In this document: positions 58,139 to 64,000 of the stretch, piece by piece
How positions within the stretch are numbered: position 1 is the stretch's first letter
Layout of the letters: the number at the start of each line of letters is the position of its first letter
Assembly: GCF_000285515.1 (NCBI RefSeq)
Contig: NZ_HE610958.1
Coordinates: 143,137 to 207,136, forward strand
Length of the DNA stretch: 64,000 nt
Reading direction: 5' to 3'
From: Paenibacillus senegalensis JC66
GTDB lineage: Bacteria; Bacillota; Bacilli; Paenibacillales; NBRC-103111
Position numbers and translations under genes: made by a program
Notes under the pieces: model-generated
What the model saw: only the letters and a program-made list of their open reading frames with translations
What the model was told of the DNA's origin: nothing
Databases searched by the model: none

Positions 58139-59425
58139 TTAACGGGAAGTACCCGACGGCCTCAGCCAATCCGGCAGATCGGAATCATTGTCCGAGTGAC
58201 CGTAAGTATCGTCCGTAACCGAGCCCGGGGCCGATGGCGGTGTCACCGTTGGCGCTGATGATCCCGAAGGCTGCGGCGTAGGGGTTGGCCCGGGGTTTGT
58301 TGACCCAGGGTTAGTCGCAGGCCGTGTGGAAGGTCTTGGCGTCGCCTGTCCTGGACGGACGGTATGGCCCGGCCGTTTCGTTGCGTCAGGCGTTGGTGAA
58401 GGCCTGACCGCCCCGTCTACCCCCAGCTCTGCCTTCAGCGCATTCTGCACCGCTTCCAGCTCGCCTTCCTCCAGCACAATATAAGGACTGATCCATGTTC
58501 CCCGCAAGCTGTAATACGCTATGTTGCTGCGGTCAATATTATAATATTTGGTAATAAAGTTCCTGATTTGTGAAGATGGAATATCGGTCTTCATCTCCTC
58601 GCCGATCGATTGAATCACTTGACCGGCTTTAGAGATGCCGTTGAAGCTCAGCATTTCTTTTAATATAGCGTCAATGACCTGCTGCTGACGTATATTTCTT
58701 TCCTGGTCGGAAGACTCTGCTGTGACGACCGCACATCGGCTGCTTGATTTCCGGTAACGTACAAAATCGAGTGCTTCCTTTCCATCCAGCTTCTGCAATC
58801 CCTGCTTCAGATTAATATTGGTGCCGTCATAGTTATCGATATAACACATGTCCATATCGACGTCGATCATTAAACCGCCCAGTTCATCGACCACCTTCTT
58901 AAACCCTTCAAAATTAATGGTGACCATATAGTCAATCGGGATATCCAAATAATCAGAGAATACTTGTTTCGTCTTGGCAAAGGCGGTCTCCTGATCCTGT
59001 AAATAAAAATACGGATAGTAGTAATTTGCTTTACGATGCGGAAGCCCCTCCGGGAACATCTGCACATCCCGGGGGATCGAGACAACCGTCGCCGATTTGT
59101 CTTCCGGGTTCAATGATATAACCATAATGACGTCCGTATTCAAGCTTCCGGTTTCCTTCCGATGGTCAATCCCCAGCAGCATAATGGTCAAAGGCTTAAC
59201 CTTAGCCGAGTGTTCAGGCAGTACTACCTCAGGTGTACCGACACTTTCAATTACATCTTCCACCTTATCCTTCAAATAGTTGGCGTACACAGCGGCCGCT
59301 ATCAATAAAGAAACGATAATAACTCCCAACACAATAAGAATTTTTCCGTATACCGGAAGCTTTTTCTTTTGTCGTTGTCTTGTGGCTTTCGTATTAGAGT
59401 TAGCCGGGGTTTCAAGCTCTGCCAT
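58139..59425 (-). CDS. LCP family protein (LytR-CpsA-Psr)
   Basis: LCP enzymes transfer teichoic acids or other wall polymers from lipid carriers to peptidoglycan. The 428-residue product has a basic cytoplasmic tail, one membrane segment (about 26-50), and the LCP catalytic domain: IMLLGIDHRKETG, TDVIMVISLNP, SIPRDVQM and LDFVRYRKSSS, with the Arg residues that bind pyrophosphate. A C-terminal Pro/Thr/Ser tail of about 85 residues (TPTPQPSGSSAP) reaches into the wall. GAGG lies seven bases before the ATG. Confidence 0.93.
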   Translation of the reverse strand: MAELETPANSNTKATRQRQKKKLPVYGKILIVLGVIIVSLLIAAAVYANYLKDKVEDVIESVGTPEVVLPEHSAKVKPLTIMLLGIDHRKETGSLNTDVIMVISLNPEDKSATVVSIPRDVQMFPEGLPHRKANYYYPYFYLQDQETAFAKTKQVFSDYLDIPIDYMVTINFEGFKKVVDELGGLMIDVDMDMCYIDNYDGTNINLKQGLQKLDGKEALDFVRYRKSSSRCAVVTAESSDQERNIRQQQVIDAILKEMLSFNGISKAGQVIQSIGEEMKTDIPSSQIRNFITKYYNIDRSNIAYYSLRGTWISPYIVLEEGELEAVQNALKAELGVDGAVRPSPTPDATKRPGHTVRPGQATPRPSTRPATNPGSTNPGPTPTPQPSGSSAPTVTPPSAPGSVTDDTYGHSDNDSDLPDWLRPSGTSR

Positions 59426-59560
59426 AGGTAAACCTCGTTTCCTTCTTAGTTGGCTTCTTCTTCCAAAAACAGATTAATTGTACAACCTTTTCTGTAAAAA
59501 ATCGTTACAATTTCATTAAAATACAAGAAAAATATCCCTATATGTAATAGACGAAAAAAG

Positions 59561-60558
59561 TTATAAAAAGTTTCCTCCAGTGGAATGCCCGACCTTCAGT
59601 GTAACCTCCATCTCAATAACAGAACGGGGCACGGACTCATCGCGGATTAGATGAACCAGCAAATCCATTGCCTTTCTCCCCATACCGGCTATCGGCTGCG
59701 CAACCGTTGATAATTGGGGAAATACAAGCGGCAGCGAAACGCCGTCAAAGCCGATCAGCTTGACATCCCCGGGAACCGAAAGCCCCGCTTCATAAAGCGC
59801 TTTTAGAGCACCGACCGCCATCAGATCATTGCCGGCGAAGATAGCATCCACATCGGGGCGGCGGGCCAGCAGTTGACGTGCGGCCTGATAGCCTCCTTCA
59901 AGGTGATAGTCTCCCTGCTCCATCAGCTCAGGATCAAACAAGCCTTGGCGGCTGCATTCCTCTTTGAAGCCCGTCAGGCGATCCATGGCCGATACAACAC
60001 CGTTTGGACCGCATAAATGAGCAATTTTCCGGCAGCCCAGCTCAGCCAGATGCCGGACGGCCTGAACTGCTCCGTTTTTGTTTTGCGAGATTATGGACGG
60101 GATGCCATACTTTTTCTCAAAACGGTTGTCAATGACGACAATAGGAATAGATTGCTGCAGCTCCGCGAGCTGTTCAGGGCGGGCGGTATAGGAGGCAAGC
60201 ACAATGCCGTCGATTTTCTTTTGTTTAAGAATGGAGAAATAATCGGCTTCTTTGCTTCCGTCATCACCGGAATTGCACAATATTAATGTATATCCGTACT
60301 GAGTGGCCGCAAGCTCCATGCTCTTGGCAATTTCCGGGAAAAACGGGTTGAGAATATCCGGGACAATCAGCGCCACGGTGGAGGTTTGCTTGCCTGCGAG
60401 ACTTCTCGCAATTTCGCTAGGCTTATAGTGCAGAGCATCCATCGCTGCTCTTACTTTTTTTCAGTCTCTATATTTACATAGCCGCTTTTATTAATAACTC
60501 TTGAAACGGTTGCTACGGATACTCCCGCCCGCTTGCTCACATCTCTAATTGTTGCCAT
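59561..60558 (-). CDS. LacI-family regulator interrupted by a -1 frameshift
   Basis: The ATG at 60558 (AGGG six bases upstream) starts MATIRDVSKRAGVSVATVSR, a typical LacI helix-turn-helix. After GYVNIETEKK the zero frame meets TAA (60451-60453). The -1 frame continues VRAAMDALHYKPSEIARSLAG and on through a full periplasmic-binding-like domain (VALIVPDILNPFFPEIAKSM, YHLEGGYQAARQLL, AIFAGNDLMAVGALKALYE, LIGFDGVSLPLVFPQLSTV). The switch falls exactly on A AAA AAG. The two parts together make a normal-length regulator of about 330 residues. It may be programmed, a pseudogene, or a sequencing error in a seven-base A run. Confidence 0.8.
60432..60461 (-). other. Candidate -1 frameshift site in the LacI gene
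   Basis: The slippery heptamer A AAA AAG (60454-60460, minus strand) is followed at once by the zero-frame TAA and then AGAGCA-GCGATGGA-TGCTCT, a six-base stem. The arrangement of slippery sequence, stop and hairpin is that of known bacterial -1 sites such as dnaX, though the stem is short. Confidence 0.45.
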
Positions 60559-60596
60559 GATTACCCTACCTTCTATCAATTGGCCCGGGGCCAACA

Positions 60597-61013
60597 CTAA
60601 TTCCTATCGGGGCGCTGGCGAAAGACCCAGAACTTCGTCCCCACAAAATTAATCACCATCGTTGCACCGACCACCAGCACCTTGGCCATTAGCGGATGCA
60701 TACCAGCCCGCTCGCCTAATAAATATAGCAATAGCAAACTCAGGCCGAGAGTGACTCCGTTAACTGCCGCAAAACGGGCCATTGTGGCAATTCCGCCTGC
60801 AGCCGCCCCGGCAGAGCCGAATGTCCAATAACGGTTGAACAGGTAGCTGTTGGTCATCCCCCCGGCATAAGCGGCAACTTGAGCGATCATGTAATGCATG
60901 CCCAATGAAAAGAGCAAGGTGTAGATGAGAAAATCAACTAGAGTGTTCAACACTCCCACCATATTAAATTTGATGAGCTGAATCATGCCTGTGCGGGAAA
61001 ATCTGTTTTTCAT
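60597..61013 (-). CDS. GtrA family membrane protein
   Basis: The 138-residue product has four hydrophobic segments and the GtrA pattern: IKFNMVGVLNTLVDFLIYTL, YAGGMTNSYLFNRYWTF and a final VVGATMVINFVGTKFWVF. GtrA proteins are thought to help flip undecaprenyl-phosphate-linked sugars. It lies 31 bases after the glycosyltransferase gene, completing a GtrB-GtrA pair. The ATG is supported by GGAG about 11 bases upstream. Confidence 0.92.
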   Translation of the reverse strand: MKNRFSRTGMIQLIKFNMVGVLNTLVDFLIYTLLFSLGMHYMIAQVAAYAGGMTNSYLFNRYWTFGSAGAAAGGIATMARFAAVNGVTLGLSLLLLYLLGERAGMHPLMAKVLVVGATMVINFVGTKFWVFRQRPDRN

Positions 61014-61043
61014 GACATAGGAATCTCCTTGCTCGTTCTGACT

Positions 61044-62081
61044 CTAGCGGCTATCATCCGCCTGCTTCTCCTCCGCTCTCCCGCGGCTGCCCGCGCTGCC
61101 ATCCGGCATATCTGAACTTGCAGCGCGAATGCCCTCAGAGCCCGAGGCATAGCCTCTCGTTTCACGGACAATGTATAGCGGCCTGCCTTTCGATTCGTCA
61201 TAGATACGTCCGATATATTCTCCTATAACTCCAAGCAGCAAAAGCACAATTCCGTTGAACAATAAATTGATGGCCACAATTGATGTCCAGCCCGGCTCGG
61301 TCAGATCCGTAAACAGCCGTTGATACAGCACGATCAGCAAATAGATAAAGCTGGACAGCGACACAAAAAATCCTATATACGTAGCTATACGCAAAGGCTT
61401 GTACGAGAACGAGGTAATCGCATCCAAAGCAAAGCGGATCATTTTTTTTAGCGGGTACTTCGTTTCTCCGGCAAATCTTTCTTCCCGGACATACTCCACC
61501 GAGGACTGCCTAAAGCCTACCCAGCTTACCATTCCGCGGATAAACCGGTTCTTTTCCTTCAGCGTTCCCATCACATCGCATACCTTGCGGTCAATCAAGC
61601 GGAAGTCGCCGGTATCTACGGGAATATCGACGCTGGTCAAGCTTCTTAGCAAACGGTAAAACAGCTTAGCCGTAATTTTCTTGAAGGGGGTTTCGCCCTT
61701 TCTCTTCAGCCGTTTGCCATATATAACATCATCGCCCTGCTTCCATTTGCGAATCATCTCCGGGATCATCTCCGGCGGGTCCTGCAGATCTGCATCAATG
61801 ACGATGATAGCCCGGCCTTGAGCATAGTCCATCCCTGCGCTGATCGCCACCTGATGCCCAAAATTACGGGAGAAATCTATTATTTTCACACGAGGGTCCC
61901 GGTCGCTGATCTCACTGATGATAGCTAAAGTGCGGTCTCGGCTGCCATCATTGACAAACACAAGCTCATACTCCTCCCCGACACCGTCCATAACCTGCTT
62001 GAGCCGGTCGTAGCTTGCGGAGATCACTTCTTCTTCATTAAACATAGGGACCACAACCGAATATACCGGTGGTTTTAGCAT
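61044..62081 (-). CDS. Family 2 glycosyltransferase, GtrB/DPM1-like
   Basis: The 345-residue product charges a polyprenyl phosphate with a sugar on the cytoplasmic face. The GT-A domain has VVPMFNEEEVI, ELVFVNDGSRDRT, IDFSRNFGHQVAISAGMDYA, the catalytic DADLQDPPE and DTGDFRLIDRKV. Two C-terminal membrane segments follow, and a basic/Ala-rich tail. The ATG at 62081 follows AGGAGG by five bases; the frame upstream is unsupported. It sits between the PMT-type transferase and gtrA. Confidence 0.94.
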   Translation of the reverse strand: MLKPPVYSVVVPMFNEEEVISASYDRLKQVMDGVGEEYELVFVNDGSRDRTLAIISEISDRDPRVKIIDFSRNFGHQVAISAGMDYAQGRAIIVIDADLQDPPEMIPEMIRKWKQGDDVIYGKRLKRKGETPFKKITAKLFYRLLRSLTSVDIPVDTGDFRLIDRKVCDVMGTLKEKNRFIRGMVSWVGFRQSSVEYVREERFAGETKYPLKKMIRFALDAITSFSYKPLRIATYIGFFVSLSSFIYLLIVLYQRLFTDLTEPGWTSIVAINLLFNGIVLLLLGVIGEYIGRIYDESKGRPLYIVRETRGYASGSEGIRAASSDMPDGSAGSRGRAEEKQADDSR

Positions 62082-62115
62082 AAAAACCTCCTGAAGCCGG
62101 TTGCCAGTCAACCGC

Positions 62116-64000
62116 CTAGCTATAGAAATGCCATGACTGGAACCATTTTAATAAACTAGCATAAGTCTTGCTGATTGTCATTCCCGACAGGATCGGGTAG
62201 AACCAGGCAAATAAAGCTATACAAATTCCAACATAACCGTAAACTGCATAGTTTAACCGTGGGTTCGCCTCCATGCCGCGCTTAAACCAATAAGTCAAGA
62301 CCAGAATAATAAAAGGAACCATGGCAAAATAATGATAAATGAATGTCAGCCGCGGAACAAGCATCCAGGGGATATACTGGGAGGCAAAGCCGACAACGAC
62401 AACGAGCATTCCTTTGGAACGCCCCTTTACCAGCCATGCCGCCGTCACCAGTGCGGCCAATGTCCCCGGCCACCAGATAGCCGGATTGCCCATAGACACT
62501 ATGCTCGATACCTGGTCTGCAGGCAGCAGAGACTGTCCTGAATAAAACCAGATCGGGCGTGCAATGAACGGCCATTCCCACCAGGGGGAGCCGAATGCAT
62601 GGGTAGCGACCAGGCCGCTGTGGTAGCTAAACATATCAAGCTGATATTGAACGAGCTTGGCCACGCTCACTTCCTGTCCCGGAACGAGCATGATCGGCAG
62701 GAAGGATAGTGCGTAGACCGCTACCGGGATGACGACAAAGAATAGACTGCACCACGCCATAGTCGCCCAGGCGTAGCCCGGAAAGCGGGACACCTTGTGA
62801 CGCAGATCAGCTTCTATAGCAGGCTGGCCCGCCAGTTCCCCGCTGGCCAGCGCGAGCTTCGCCTGATCGTATTCTCTATAACGTTCATATAGTGAGAGGA
62901 AGAACAGGAAGGCAAGCCCCACCCCTCCGTAAATGACTATCCATTTGCTGGCAGCGCCGATTCCGAATAGCAGCCCGGACCAGAACAGCGGGATGAGTGT
63001 CCGCCTCAGGCCGTCCTGATAAAAATTGAGCGTATAATAGCGATACATGAAGTAATACATGAGCATGATGAAGAAAACACCATATACGTCGATCGTTGCG
63101 ATCCGGGTTTGGGCAAAGTGCATAAAATCGCTGGCCAGCAGAATCGCCGCTATCGCTCCATATACGGGCTTGCCCAGCATTCTGCGGGCAAACACATAGA
63201 TAACCGGAATCATCGCAATACCGAACAACGTCCCGACAATTCTCCAGCCAAACGGATTCATTCCGAACAAATAAACGCCTGCGGCAATAAGCTCCTTGCC
63301 TAGCGGAGGATGGGTATTCTCGTAAGGCTTGACCCCATCCAAATGCTCATAAGCGGCCCGTGCATGATAGATTTCGTCAAAATAAGTGCTGTGCATAAAT
63401 GTAGGATGATAGACTGCAGTATGCTGTTCATCGAACAATGCTTTGGCCGCTTCTTCCGAAGCTCCGCCAAAGGCTGTGACAAGCGCCACTGGTATCGGTT
63501 CCTCGGAACCCTCGGTAAAGAAAGCCATTTCCTTTAACTCGAACCCTTTACGCACTGCCGTTACCCTCACGTAACGGGCATCCTGCGGCTCGCTCAAGGT
63601 GTTCCATTTGAACACCCGCGTATAGTCTAATTCCAGAGTTTGCGTTTCTCCCCATTGCTCGTTATCGGGCGAATACTCCAGCGTCACCGTGCCGCTGCCA
63701 ATTCCGCTGAATACGTGCGTTCTATCGATCGGGTAAGCTTCACCCAGATCGATCACCACGCCTTCGCTCGAAGCAAGCGGCTTCCAGCCGGATTCCGGAG
63801 CCCGGAATGAGCCCAGCTGATAAAGCGCGACAACAGCGTAGATGAGCGTAATAAGCGATACAAGAAGCCAATCTTTCCTGCTGAAGAACTTGCCGGTTCT
63901 CGATGCACGCTTGGCTTCAACAGCCGCCGCATTTTCCCCCGAAAAAGCAGGCTTGGGTCCGCGGATGGGATGATGGTTGCCGCGAATAAAAATATCCCAG
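62116..64000 (-). CDS. PMT-family (dolichyl-phosphate-mannose-type) glycosyltransferase, 5' end outside the window
   Basis: The partial gene continues past the window edge; the frame is open to 64000 with no start needed inside. The visible 628 residues include a membrane segment (LLVSLITLIYAVVALYQ), then a discoidin-like beta domain (VIDLGEAYPIDRTHVFSG ... YVRVTAV). The PMT core follows, with the hallmark YEHLDGVKPYENTHPPLGKE split around the acidic and His-Pro-Pro residues, and many membrane segments. It should use the polyprenyl sugar made by the downstream GtrB-like enzyme to modify an exported target. The order is PMT, gtrB, gtrA. Confidence 0.9.
   Translation of the reverse strand, partial: WDIFIRGNHHPIRGPKPAFSGENAAAVEAKRASRTGKFFSRKDWLLVSLITLIYAVVALYQLGSFRAPESGWKPLASSEGVVIDLGEAYPIDRTHVFSGIGSGTVTLEYSPDNEQWGETQTLELDYTRVFKWNTLSEPQDARYVRVTAVRKGFELKEMAFFTEGSEEPIPVALVTAFGGASEEAAKALFDEQHTAVYHPTFMHSTYFDEIYHARAAYEHLDGVKPYENTHPPLGKELIAAGVYLFGMNPFGWRIVGTLFGIAMIPVIYVFARRMLGKPVYGAIAAILLASDFMHFAQTRIATIDVYGVFFIMLMYYFMYRYYTLNFYQDGLRRTLIPLFWSGLLFGIGAASKWIVIYGGVGLAFLFFLSLYERYREYDQAKLALASGELAGQPAIEADLRHKVSRFPGYAWATMAWCSLFFVVIPVAVYALSFLPIMLVPGQEVSVAKLVQYQLDMFSYHSGLVATHAFGSPWWEWPFIARPIWFYSGQSLLPADQVSSIVSMGNPAIWWPGTLAALVTAAWLVKGRSKGMLVVVVGFASQYIPWMLVPRLTFIYHYFAMVPFIILVLTYWFKRGMEANPRLNYAVYGYVGICIALFAWFYPILSGMTISKTYASLLKWFQSWHFYS

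Overview
The window looks like chromosomal DNA from a Paenibacillus-type, spore-forming Firmicute. The evidence is strong GGAGG ribosome binding sites with many TTG/GTG starts, a sufCDSUB operon, the sporulation pair yhbH-spoVR, a DUF1802 protein, a very large S-layer-anchored polysaccharide lyase, mtnK-mtnA, DUF368/PopT and an LCP protein. I see no rRNA, tRNA, prophage, intact insertion sequence or CRISPR array. Most genes are ordinary core or accessory metabolism. The intergenic DNA is unusually rich in dispersed palindromes and minisatellites, and some repeats have expanded in frame inside genes.

Layout. 0.7-8 kb: YunD-like phosphoesterase, ThiF/MoeB-like activating enzyme, several small unknown genes and an exported copper-amine-oxidase-N-like protein. 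8-13.6 kb: the Fe-S assembly operon sufC-D-S-U-B on the minus strand behind a Fur/PerR-like box. 13.7-23 kb: DUF1802, mtnK-mtnA (methionine salvage), an SGNH hydrolase, purT, a histidine phosphatase, a TetR/SDR pair and tag. 24-30 kb: the 1,929-residue SLH polysaccharide lyase. 30-39 kb: nagB-nagA, thyA, yunC and an Lhr-type helicase of 1,618 residues. 39-45.8 kb: membrane proteins, the quinone-stress cluster mhqR - ring-cleaving dioxygenase - mhqD, and a Gfo/Idh/MocA oxidoreductase. 46-50 kb: yhbH-spoVR and popT. 50-51 kb: an IS66 transposase relic. 52-54 kb: a helicase-like protein that has lost its ATPase motifs. 54-64 kb: a DUF4097 protein, EEP nuclease-like protein, histidine phosphatase, LCP protein, a frameshifted LacI regulator, and a gtrA-gtrB-PMT glycosylation operon running off the window edge.

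Points most worth attention. (1) A composite repeat of about 360 bp, present as three full-length copies and one fragment. It is built from roughly 22-24 bp TTTGTACGA/TCGTACAAA palindromes repeated every 51-52 bp, close to five DNA helical turns; it resembles CRISPR but its 'spacers' are conserved. (2) A long open helicase-like gene in which both the P-loop and the Walker B region are replaced, with a 45-bp coding minisatellite between them. (3) A LacI-family gene interrupted exactly at an A AAA AAG slippery heptamer followed by a stop and a small hairpin, which is either a programmed -1 frameshift or a fresh lesion. (4) Coding minisatellites of 18, 42 and 45 bp in three different large genes. 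All family assignments come from reading motifs by eye; no database search was run.
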